From Macrostomum hystrix (taxonomy: Eukaryota > Platyhelminthes > Macrostomidae), in NCBI GenBank assembly GCA_950097015.1, contig CATNEN010000038.1, positions 33,194,501 to 33,258,500 of the forward strand: a DNA stretch of 64,000 nucleotides, given 5' to 3'. Of the stretch, positions 54,878-64,000 are shown in pieces. Position 1 is the stretch's first letter. Each line of letters opens with the position of its first letter. Both the position numbers and the translations under genes were made by a program. The notes beneath the pieces were generated by a model, which was not told the DNA's origin, searched no databases, and saw only the letters and a program-made list of their open reading frames with translations.

Positions 54878-56050
54878 TTATGACAGGGAGTCCAGCACGC
54901 GCTTCACAGTTTTCCTGCTGACTTTTCGCTTTTTTCTACTTGTCTTGTTCTTTGTTTTAGCTGTCATATTCTTAGGCTTTTTCTCGCCAGTCTTGGTTCG
55001 CTTCCTTTGCTTACTCCTCATCCTTTTGTTATCTCCGCCAGATTTATTTTCTGTCGGCTTATTTTTTGTCCGTTTTTGGGGTAGGCGACTTTTTCTTTTG
55101 CCAGTGAAACTGGTAAGCAGTGACGTTGATGATGATGAAGCTGCTGGCGGAGGCTGGTATGTCATGACCCCGGGAAAACTTCCTCTGCCACAGAGTGCTG
55201 GCTTTTCGATCCCTGATAGAACCCCCGAATATTTCTGAATGAGCTGCTGATAATTCATATATTTTTCTCTCGAATCTGAACTGTAAGCAAAACAGGGCTG
55301 CAAGTCTGTGCAGTCAGCGAGCAGCCATAGATGTCGCGTAGACAAACTCGAATGCTGTGTAGAAAATTGACTCTGAATTGGGAAGAAAAGTGTTTTCTTA
55401 AACACTTTGCTCATGTAGTTGCCCCATTCCATCTCAGGTTTCATTCCAACAGTTCTCAGTAGGGAGTTCCAGTTAGTTTACTCAACAATGCTGCAGTGCA
55501 CACTAATTAGATTTGTGCGCGGGCAGCCTGTACAATGCTTTGACACGTGTCGACCGGGTTGGATTGTCACTGCCTGGCTTCCAAATCCCAACGATTGCAG
55601 AATTTTATTAGATGGAAGAAGCAGCTCCGCTCGTGCAGTGCTGTTATGCACAACGGTTCTCGAGTTTTGAATTTCTAATTTGATACCAAAATCTCGATTG
55701 CTGCGCCCCATCAGTCCCGACTCGTCAGCCTCCATTTCAGAATCTTTGTCGCTCCTTGCATCAAAGAACAGCGACTCAGAATTGGCCAGCAGGTCATTCA
55801 GGCGCTTCACCAGCTCCTCCACTCTTGCAAAGCGTCCGGGTTGAAGAACCAGGGCCTCATGCTCTCTTCCATCTGAGACAGTGATGCAGTAAGGTTCGTC
55901 AAGATTGAACCATGCAACAGGCAGATGGATTTCAACCTGCCTCATAGTCAACATTTCGATCCAAGTAAATAGGTGAAGGCAGGCGAAAACGAAAGTCACT
56001 AGAAGTACCTTCAGCATGTTCGCTGCTGATGACAATGTTTCTTATTATTG
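54878..56050 (-). pseudogene. Polinton minor capsid (penton-like) protein, broken
   Basis: Order on the minus strand: an N-terminal piece in one frame (VISSEHAEGTSSDFRFRLPS, about 56030-55935, ending at TGA 55932-55934), then the main frame with VEIHLPVAWFNLDEPY and RFARVEELVKRLNDLL, a TAA at about 55478-55480 after HCSIVE, then the same frame with NSLLRTVG, GNYMSKVFKKTLFFPIQ and a strongly basic tail (SRKKRKVSRKTVKRVLDS) to 54878. The SxxSxDF, LPSPI, E-I-x-x-P and LLR blocks match penton-like capsid proteins of Polintons. One frameshift, one nonsense codon. The gene ends a few bases before the major capsid start. Part of it is duplicated at 49744-49930. Confidence 0.65.
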
Positions 56051-56081
56051 ATCATAAAACTTATCGCAATGATTAAAAGTT

Positions 56082-57296
56082 TTAGACTTTTCTTAAGTCT
56101 TTCTCATCCACCCAGCCAGTTGAGTTGTAGCCGGCCCACTTGACGAGATATCTAACTTTTCCTTTCCGCTTCTCAGTCTTCAATATCTTCTCAATCACAT
56201 ACAGCCGCTGTGAGTCCGGGACAGCCTGCAGCTCATGCTCATGAAAGAGCCCTCGAATCTCTTCTCCTTTCATGTCTCTAATCTTGTATATGTAGGGGTA
56301 GTGCTTCGGGGCCCTGGACACAACGGTGTACACTTCCTCACTCCAGTTTGCTTTGTATCCCTTTCGGAATAGCCTCGGCGCATTGGAGATTCTCACGGAT
56401 TGGCTGTCACAGAATTTCGGCTTCTTAACTTTATCCAAAGTCTCAATTGCTTTGCCATCATATAAGTTCATCCACACTTCCGATTCGTTTTCCTTGCAGA
56501 CAGTTCTGGGTGCCATTCGGATGCTTCTGTGATATGTACTATTATATGGCTTCACTAACTTAGGCAGCACATCAACCCAGTGTAGAGTGCTTTTGTATGT
56601 GAAATATCGCCACATTTTACATTTGAGAGTTCGATTCCACCTTTCCACAATTGATGCCTTCTGCTCACTGTTAGTTTTAAATGCCAGAATTCCATTGTCG
56701 ATGCAGCACTGACGAAAGCTCAAGTTAACAAATTCTTTGCCCTGATCTGAGCGAACTGTTCGAGGCCTGCGCTTTGTGCTCTTCAGAATGGCCTCGAATG
56801 CAGATCTCACATCTGCTGCTGACTTTGATTTCAGTGGTTTGGCCCAGGCAAACTTGGACAACACATCAATACATGTGAGAATATACTTTAATCCATGATT
56901 GTACTTTGCAAATGGAAGCATCTCAACCAGATCCAGCTCCCATTGATCAACCATAGCTCGAACTACAATAGGTGCTCGAGCATAATTTCTTCTTGCTGGC
57001 TTATGCAGTGTATAGACTACCTGATCATTCAGCCAATTCTTTGCAGCTCTTTCACTCACATTGTCACCTTGCTTTCGAACTTCATGCATAAGCTTGTTGC
57101 AACCAGAGAAGCTGGCTGGCTGCACGGGATTATAGTAAATATTTTCCATTCCATTAGTAATGTAACAAAGTAATAGTTCTTTTCTTAAGCTTCTTTCCGA
57201 CAAAATGGAATGGCAATAATCATACAGCTGCCAACAATTATATTGCTTACTCCACCATTTCACTGCAAAATTCGAGACTTTACAGTATAAAAACAA
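56082..57296 (-). CDS. Polinton integrase (retroviral type) with chromodomain
   Basis: Open for 404 residues; the likely start is the internal ATG at 57149 (MENIYYNPVQPASFSG, about 355 residues). Catalytic triad: D in QWELDLVEM, D in VRSDQGKEF and E in KASIVERWNRTLK, with usual spacing. The C-terminus is a chromodomain: YVIEKILKTEKRKGKVRYLV, then KWAGYNSTGWVDEKDL. Polinton integrases join the linear DNA to the chromosome, and the chromodomain may steer insertion to marked histones. No break seen. Confidence 0.9.
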   Translation of the reverse strand: MFLYCKVSNFAVKWWSKQYNCWQLYDYCHSILSERSLRKELLLCYITNGMENIYYNPVQPASFSGCNKLMHEVRKQGDNVSERAAKNWLNDQVVYTLHKPARRNYARAPIVVRAMVDQWELDLVEMLPFAKYNHGLKYILTCIDVLSKFAWAKPLKSKSAADVRSAFEAILKSTKRRPRTVRSDQGKEFVNLSFRQCCIDNGILAFKTNSEQKASIVERWNRTLKCKMWRYFTYKSTLHWVDVLPKLVKPYNSTYHRSIRMAPRTVCKENESEVWMNLYDGKAIETLDKVKKPKFCDSQSVRISNAPRLFRKGYKANWSEEVYTVVSRAPKHYPYIYKIRDMKGEEIRGLFHEHELQAVPDSQRLYVIEKILKTEKRKGKVRYLVKWAGYNSTGWVDEKDLRKV

Positions 57297-57833
57297 TATT
57301 TATCGTTTGCATACACAGAACCAAAATATAATAATGCAGAATAGAAACAATAACAAAAGCATGTAGCATTCAATACAGTATACAACATAAACTTGAAAAC
57401 GGTAATTGTGAAAAGTGCATTCACTCTGGTACACATCACGCTCAAGGACCACTAATTGGTCTCGCCACGATCTCTTTCCTTATCTCTTTCCTTATCTTCC
57501 TTATCTCTTGACGCTAGCTGTCCAACCCCCCACCAGAGCGGCATATCTCTCTCCTAATCGCTGTTTATGGCTGGTGGGGTTTATGGCTGGTGGCCCTATA
57601 TTCGAATCAGAACCAACCCCGATCATAGCTAACTTTCCCCCACCAATTCAGCACAGCAAAACCCATTGTTTAGATACAGATTTCAGTAAAACATTTATTC
57701 CAGCTAAATCAAGTAACCGGGAAGAAATCAAGTAATGCAACTAACCATTAACTAGCTAATTGTAAGCATTAAATTAAGCACAACTGAACATGTAAAAGTC
57801 TGCGTAAAAGTAACTAATGTAAAACCAACCAAA
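57297..57833. other. non-coding spacer in the Polinton
   Basis: No gene recognised. Contains a repeated CTTATCTCTTTCC word near 57479-57500. Confidence 0.45.
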
Positions 57834-58591
57834 TCACTCATTGTCTTCGTCGTTCCACTTCGGAAGCTTCACGGCATCCTGCCTGCGCAGGGGCCACGGC
57901 AGCTTTCGCTTATTGCCGCTGCTGTTGTTTTTGTTGTTGTTGTAACCGCTGATGCCGAGCCCCGCAGTCGCACGGAACTGGTACCAATTCGGGTCCTGCC
58001 TCAAGTCGCTGTCCTGCTGCGGAATGCGGCCAAGTGACGATGAAGCAGATGGGACCGGTGAAGGCAGCGCACTGGTTGCATTGTCAGACTGGGCGATGAG
58101 CAGCGTCTCCGCCTTGTCATCCTCTTGATGCTCGGTGCCAGTGTCCACTTCCGTCTTGATGTCCTCAGCTTCCAGCTCGTACTCGCTCTCCTGCGACTTC
58201 CCTCGCAGCTCACCATCGATCCAACTGGCCCTCCTCCACAGTTCTCGCCACAGACGAGGCGTCAGCGCCACTAAGTTGCGCTTCATGAAGTCCTACGTGC
58301 AATCTTCAGGCAGCCGCTTGAGCCAGATCACGCCCTCTTCACCTCAATGAATTTGTCAAAGCCCAGCTTGGCGGTCACATTGTGCCGGTTGACTGCAGAG
58401 TGGACCAATTGCGCCCTCAGCTGCTTCAGCTTCTCCAACTGATAGGCGTTCAAGTTGAAGCCAGGGATGCCAGGCTTCACTTCCCCTTGAGCAGTGAAGA
58501 AGCGCCGAATCGCGATGAAACTATGACCTTCATAGTCTTGAACCTGCACTTTGAATCCGTCGCAGAGATCCATCACTCGAAGAGTACGCAA
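57834..58591 (-). pseudogene. PC4-like transcription coactivator protein, probably two PC4 folds, broken
   Basis: From ATG at 58591: VMDLCDGFKVQVQDYEG, then SFIAIRRFFTAQGEVKPG and IPGFNLNAYQLEKLKQL, which follows the PC4/p15 single-strand DNA-binding fold (V-x-V-x-x-F/Y-x-G, I-x-IR, GE-x-KPG, G-x-x-LN). A second, weaker copy starts at GFDKFIEVK near 58350 and continues, across a frame change at the TGA at 58328-58330, with GVIWLKRLPE and NLVALTPRLWRELWRR; a TAG lies at about 58289. The frame then runs through an acidic, Gln/Ser-rich linker to a basic end (NKRKLPWPLRRQDAVKLP) at 57834. PC4 binds ssDNA and assists RNA polymerase II. The gene is divergent from nothing nearby and lies beyond integrase. 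Confidence 0.65.
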
Positions 58592-59174
58592 ACTTGTGTG
58601 TGTTTTTTATTTAATCAGCTGCCGTCATCTCTAAGTCAACAGCATAAAATCATCCCTCTTTTATACCCTCGAAGCAGAGTGGGGTGGTTTGACGATAAAG
58701 TCGTTCAATTGATTGCTACTTTGAGAGACCATGAGCCACATACTGAAGGCCAAACAGGATGCTGTTTAAATAAATACAAAACAATAATAACTAGATTTTC
58801 AAGCAAAAGCTCACCCAGACCCCAACCTATATCTCCTATACAGGTTGCAAGTAGATGGAACAGTTTATCACAGAACATGGAGACGGGCCTTTGTGTGAAT
58901 TTTAAATACCCAAATGTGCCAGCACAACTGTAACAACTCATAAACGTGTTTGATCAGTTATTATCTTTTCAATATTGCCCATCGCTCATTTGAGCAAGAG
59001 CACAGTCAGTTCCTTAGCGAGCTCCAGGTTTACGGGGGCCTTAACTTCAAAGTGAACGCAACAAACTGCACAGTTTATAACTTAATTTAGTTTAGGCTCA
59101 GGCAAGGCCACAGACTGAGGCGCTGACCACAACTCCACCTATCCAGGTTATTATCTAAGGCGAATGCAGACGCG
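58592..59174. other. non-coding stretch
   Basis: No convincing gene. The right end of the Polinton may lie here but no terminal repeat was recognised. Confidence 0.4.
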
Positions 59175-59414
59175 ATGGCAAAATTGCAGGCTGAGCTAGA
59201 TAAGCAGCGGCAGGCTGTGGCTGAACGCGAGAAGGCAGCGGAGAAAGATCGGCTTGAGAAGGACACGTTGGTGCAGCAGCAGAAGACAATCGACGAGATG
59301 CGGAAGCAGGCGCAAGACGTTCTTGCCCAAGCGGACAAACGAGAGAGTGCTCTGCGAAAGAGCACTAGTCGTGGAGGCGGCGCTGATACTGCTAAGAAGC
59401 AACGGAAGGACTAA
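59175..59414 (+). CDS. coiled-coil exon, hypothetical
   Basis: 79 residues of heptad-rich, charged sequence: MAKLQAELDKQRQAVAEREK, then EKDTLVQQQKTIDEMRKQAQ, ending with a basic tail (KSTSRGGGADTAKKQRK). In-frame codons continue upstream (KANADAM), and an AG precedes them at about 59159, so it may be a last exon rather than a complete gene. Function unknown. Confidence 0.4.
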   Translation: MAKLQAELDKQRQAVAEREKAAEKDRLEKDTLVQQQKTIDEMRKQAQDVLAQADKRESALRKSTSRGGGADTAKKQRKD

Positions 59415-61112
59415 TTAGTTACACTCGTATAATAGTGACCTCCTCAGTCGGGACCAGAGTGGGATGGGATCAGTAAACAAAGGTTCCACAGTAGAGTAAT
59501 TTTCGATACATATTGGGTTCGCTAACGACAGTCCCCGACTCCCCACTCTCCAGTTCCCAGTTGTGCTTCTATCATGTAATATCCTTTCTGAAATCTCTTT
59601 CTGTGGCTCCTCTGCGCCCCGCCCTAAGTGCCATGTTTTGCGTGTGCAGTGCAAGCAGTTTAGTATGAGCTTAAAATATATTTGTAGTCAACAACAACAA
59701 CAGGTATGTTGCAATTTGCGCCGCACACTTGCTTGGTGTGCATGAAAGTATATCTGCGCTATTTCTTGTTCCTTGCGCTTAAAATCTGCGCTATGTTTTG
59801 AAACTGTTGTGGCAACACTGCTCGCATGTGTAACCACTCGTATGTGTAACAGCTCGCATGTTCTTGAGGTTTGGCACGAACAGACCCAGGTCCATGTGCC
59901 TCCAACAACTGACGATTCACTTGTGTTGTGGCACTCCCCGAATACACTCGTTTATTTTAGGCACGTTGCTTCCAATTTTGGCTTAGCTGGCCAGTTTCTG
60001 ATTTAGAGACTTACAGAATATTTTGTAGGGACTAGAGATTTTAAGCTGACAGTGTTAAATTTTACTCAGAGATCGGATATACAGAATATTTTGTAGGGAC
60101 TAGAGATTTTAAGCTGACAGTGTTAAATTTTACTCAGAGATCGGATATACTCGATGTTAGTCAATCTCGTGCTGAAAGAGCAGTGATGCTGCAAATCGTA
60201 TATGGCTAAACTCACGATTGCTGAATCTTTTGTGACGACCTTCGGGTGGACTCTTGGGCTCTTCGAGCGTGCCGCTTTCCACATTTGCGTTTTACTCTAT
60301 TTGTGCTTGCCATTTTTAATTACTCGTAAGTGTACCTTTTTACATTGTTAGTCTGCCATATATTGATATCGTTTTTACATTCACGTTTAAATCACACATC
60401 AAATCATGGCTTTTAACTCGTTTTTTAATCACAGCTTTTATTTGCGGTTATTAAAATACGCATTCTTATTTGCTCCATCTACTTTCCGTGTCTTGCATTT
60501 GAGCGTAAAAACATTTAAGACTGACAGCATTTAGGTGTGACCACTTCCATTTCTAAATATTTCCGAATTTCTAAATACTCGAAAAACGATTTTGTTTTCT
60601 TTTGTTTTGTTTTGTGAAGCAATTCACAAATAAATCAGCTTTTTCTAACCCATTGAAATCCTCCCACAAACTTATCCCTTTGACAAACAATTTTGAGCGG
60701 TTGCTTTCTATGACTTCCCATTTTTGTACACTGTGGCAAAATTGTGATGGATGGAACTGATGGACTGTTTTATTTATTTTCATTCCGACTGTCGACGTAA
60801 TCAAGGGTATAGCCTGCAATAGTGTGCATATGTCACATGTCATATGTCATACATACATGTACATTGACAGCAACGAATACAGAGGCAGAACTATCCTCTC
60901 TATATTCTGAGAGAGCTAGGCTAGCTAGCTGCACTATAGCTTGAGTAGAAATTGGGCTGTGCTGAGAACAGGTGAGTGAGAGCTCTGAGAATTCAAGTTC
61001 ACGAGAATAGAAATGGTCTGCGCGATTGTTCAGAATCATGCAAAAACAGCTGCGCGTTTATTACGATATCGATCAGAATTTCTGCGCGCTTGTTCCGCAG
61101 AACTGTTCAGCG
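59415..61112. other. non-coding stretch with a 68-bp duplication
   Basis: No gene seen. A short CAA run occurs near 59690-59700; the duplication is listed separately. Confidence 0.45.
60013..60150. repeat. 68-bp tandem duplication
   Basis: ACAGAATATTTTGTAGGGAC starts at 60013 and again at 60081, and the two copies look identical through GATCGGATATAC. Confidence 0.95.
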
Positions 61113-61810
61113 CGACAGTTAATGAAGTGTCCCGACAGCTAATGAAGTGTCCTGACAGTTAATGAAGTGTCCCGACAGCTAATGAAGTGTCCTGACAGTT
61201 AATGAAGTGTCCCGACAGCTAATGAAGTGTCCCGACAGTTAATGAAGTGTCCCGACAGCTAATGAAGTGTCCCGACAGCTAATGAAGTGTCCCGACAGTT
61301 AATGAAGTGTCCCGACAGCTAATGAAGTGTCCCGACAGTTAATGAAGTGTCCTGACAGTTAATGAAGTATCCTGACAGTTAATTGCTAGTGTATCATGAC
61401 AGTTAATGAAGTGTCCCGACAGCTAATGAAGTGTCCCGACAGCTAATGAAGTATCCTGACAGTTAATTGCTAGTGTATCATGACAGTTAATGAAGTGTCC
61501 CGACAGCTAATGAAGTATCCTGACAGTTAATTGCTAGTGTATCATGACAGTTAATGAAGTGTCCCGACAGCTAATGAAGTGTCCCGACAGTTAATGAAGT
61601 GTCCCGACAGCTAATGAAGTGTCCCGACAGTTAATTCGTGGTGTATCCCGACCTCTAATGAAGTGTCCCGACAGCTAATTCGTGGTGTATCCCGACCTCT
61701 AATGAAGTGTCCCGACAGCTAATGATGTGTCCCGACAGCTAATGAAGTATCCTGACAGTTAATTGCGAGCGTATCATGACAGTTAACTGAGGTTTCTGAC
61801 AGTTATCTGA
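61113..61810. repeat. 20-bp satellite array, about 34 units
   Basis: Unit CGACAGCTAATGAAGTGTCC (variants with GTTAATG, TGACAG, AAGTATCC). Longer units ending GCTAGTGTATCATGACAG are interspersed at about 61381, 61464 and 61525, and GTGGTGTATC variants near 61630 and 61685, forming a higher-order pattern. Confidence 0.95.
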
Positions 61811-64000
61811 GTAAAGTGAAGGTGATTTGGATTTTATACATTTTTGTGTTTATACATTTCTTATGTGTTGTCTATAGTTGTCGCAGTTGTCACAAGCCGC
61901 TAAAAATCACAAAAATAGGGAGTCAAGGAAATAATAAATGGGCACACAGCCGTAGAAATAATGTGCTCCAATACCTACTCAGTAGAAATAGGAGTAGTGT
62001 GTGAAGAAAATGTAGAAGTTCTATTCGTTCAATTAATTAAAGGCATCTAATGATATAAGAGAGAATCTGTCTATAGGAGAAAGTGTTAAAATCGGGCATG
62101 TGAAATTAGTTATTAATAAATCTCTGAACGAATTGTTAGTAGTTGGCTTGCTCCAATGATGTACAGCAATTCTGAAGGGGAAGAGCAATGTAACGTCGCA
62201 AAATAACGAAGAGTGTGAAGAAATAAGAAGTGATTTCTCTCTGAAAGAGTTACTAGTAGCTGACATGTTTCAGTGAATTAAGGTAACTCAGAAGGGGAGG
62301 TGAAGTTTTTCGCCGTGTTCCTGGATTGAAGTACAGAAGCCCAGAGAGTAGTAGACTCTGGGAGAGTCATTGACAAGTTGTAAAGTCATGACTAAGTGAT
62401 CAGTTCCAAAAGGCTGAGAAGGTGCAGTGCTGATCTGAGGGATCATATGTAGAGCCAGTATTGTGGAATTTTGTAAAGGCACAAAGGTTGCCTGAAGTGG
62501 CCTACCTGAAGAAAGACACACTGTGGCCTGATGATCAGATGAGGACTGTGTTGTGATGTAAATAGGCATTGTGGTTGCTTGAGAAAGCAGATAGAGGCCT
62601 GAAGCAAGAAGTGAAGAGGCACAGAAGATTGCCTGAAGAGGCCTATCTGAATAAGGGCGCTGTTATGGCCTGAAGTGTATTTAAGAGAGGCAAATGATGC
62701 CTAGAGAAATAAGGGGAGACTTCTGTGTGAAATCTGAGAAGGCACGGCCTGAGGATAATTAAATAAGAAATTATGTAAGCAGAGTAAATTGGTTAGAGAA
62801 GGCAGATAGTCAACATGAATAAATTAGGAAATTGAATAGCGCACGCATGCCAGTTAAATTAAGCGACAGATGGTCTAAAGCAAATATTACTGGTCACCTT
62901 TTTCAGTTGTAAGAATTAATTAAAAATAGTGAGGTGACGAAGAAGAATATGTGACAACTGTGCGACATACTGTAAATAGTTGTGTAAACACGCCTTAAAC
63001 GTTGTGAAATTAGTATTAAATGTTGTCTTTGAATATTTCTGTTGTATAAACCGAAAGGAATATGTTATGCGTGCTACTGTGAGTAAACCTGAAAGCACAT
63101 CCAAGCTCAATATCCTCGCAATCATGAAAGGTGAGTGTGATGACGTAACCACTTTTCCATAAGGTTCAGTGCTAATTTGTTTCTGATTGCGGATTAAAAG
63201 CACTAAAATGCGATTATTTCATGAAATAATGAAGCTAGAAAAGTTATTCAAAATCAGCAATAATCTACGGAAAGAAATCTTTAAAAGGACACCAACCTGG
63301 TTAGAACAGGTTGAGAATTGCTCATAAAATTTTAAGTCTCCAGTTAAGGGATAAATTTCAAGTGTCAAAAGTAAGAGGTAGGGCGTGGAAGACCTTTGAA
63401 TAGGTCCAGTTTTTGGCCCAGGTGGACCCCTGGAGAGACATGTGCTAAAAGGCAATCAAGCAAAATTACGCTCTAAGAATGAACAACGGCAAAGGAAGCG
63501 AGCAGCAAGAACCTGACTGAATGAATATGTTTCATTATTTCCTGACATTTTGCACTTTTGTGTGTATTTCTATGCTGACACGTTTGAAGATCATTCAGCA
63601 AGAATTTCATGTCATTGTAATTTTGATTTCCTTCTGCTTTGCTTTGTAAGTTTGTATCTTCTCTTGCTTTCTTTTAATTTTTATCATTGCACCGAAGACT
63701 CTAAAATATAAGCTTCTCACTGCAGGTTTTTTCTGTCTGGACTCTGACATTGCGAGTCCTGAAGTTCTCGAGTTAACATGCAGGTGACCAATTTGCATCA
63801 TATGAAGAAATATATAGTGGTTTCACGTTAGCTTTTATTTTTATTTTATTGGATCTCAGCACCCATGGCTGATTCGGGATTTGGTACCAATCACGTGCAT
63901 AATTACAAGCACAGCTTCATTTGCATCCCAAACATATCTAGTGTATCTATTCAATATGCACATAAACATATGAAACATATTAAGGCTTACCAAGTTTACT
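61811..64000. other. non-coding stretch
   Basis: No gene recognised on either strand. Purine-rich GAGGCCTGAAG-like words recur loosely at 62480-62760. Confidence 0.5.

Larger units (their letters stand above)
50270..58600. mobile_element. Maverick/Polinton-type element, decayed
   Basis: Gene set diagnostic of Polintons/adintovirus-like elements: protein-primed family B DNA polymerase (plus strand), and, on the minus strand, packaging ATPase, protease remnant, major and minor capsid proteins and a retroviral-type integrase with chromodomain. Two extra genes resemble TBP and PC4. Most genes carry one or two disabling changes; integrase and ATPase are intact. Left part lost to a CACTA insertion and a deletion inside the polymerase. 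Terminal inverted repeats not found. Confidence 0.85.

Noticed and set aside
50270-58600. alternative genetic code reading the in-frame stops of the Polinton genes
   Set aside because: Both TAA and TGA occur in frame, frameshifts accompany them, and intact genes nearby (Helitron, CACTA, integrase) use standard stops without internal ones.
61811-64000. short open frames as host genes
   Set aside because: All are under 100 residues, with no motif, no splice-consistent extension and no coding bias.

Overview
The window looks like a transposon-packed piece of an invertebrate metazoan nuclear genome. Spliceosomal introns with GT/AG borders keep reading frame across exons, there is a tRNA-derived SINE, and the mobile-element content is typical of animals: a mag-type Ty3/Gypsy element, a Helitron carrying an OTU protease, EnSpm/CACTA-type elements with DUF4806 genes, and a Maverick/Polinton. 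Base composition is patchy, with GC-rich islands (about 1-740, 1.9-5.7 kb, 7.0-9.9 kb) in AT-rich DNA. I recognise no ordinary host gene and cannot name the species.

Layout. 1-740: the end of a frameshifted P-loop/SF3-helicase (Rep-like) gene. 1722-5903: a short-LTR Ty3/Gypsy element with intact pol. 6436-10058: a two-exon tyrosine-recombinase gene on the minus strand, flanked on both sides by related hairpin repeats. 12.0-14.3 kb: a broken DUF3504 (Crypton-derived) recombinase whose last part is inverted. 15.4-18.6 kb: relic of a DDE transposase. 19.9-24.3 kb: a decayed CACTA-type transposase followed by a decayed DUF4806 gene. 25.8-37.0 kb: a Helitron whose seven exons join in frame into a 1,964-residue OTU + Rep + helicase protein, followed by a broken RPA-like gene. 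37-39.8 kb: a MITE, a 23-bp tandem array and an ACGTC-rich tract.

39.8-50.3 kb holds nested CACTA elements. A 7.1-kb element (41144-48231) with visible TIRs, an intact 636-residue transposase and an apparently intact seven-exon DUF4806 gene sits inside an intron of an older DUF4806 gene (exons at 40.2-41.0 kb and 48.26-48.46 kb). The right end of the outer element, near 50269, abuts a Polinton.

50.3-58.6 kb: a decaying Polinton with protein-primed DNA polymerase (truncated), packaging ATPase, protease remnant, major and minor capsid genes and a chromodomain integrase. It also has two genes that look like host transcription factors: a TBP-like half-domain (51.3-51.6 kb) and a PC4-like protein (57.8-58.6 kb). 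These two are the most interesting signal in the window. 59-64 kb is mostly non-coding, with a 68-bp duplication and a 20-bp satellite array.

Within each element the genes form working sets: transposase plus DUF4806 partner in CACTA; replication initiator/helicase plus ssDNA-binding RPA in the Helitron; polymerase, integrase, capsid, packaging and possible transcription factors in the Polinton. All assignments rest on reading motifs by eye. No database search was run.
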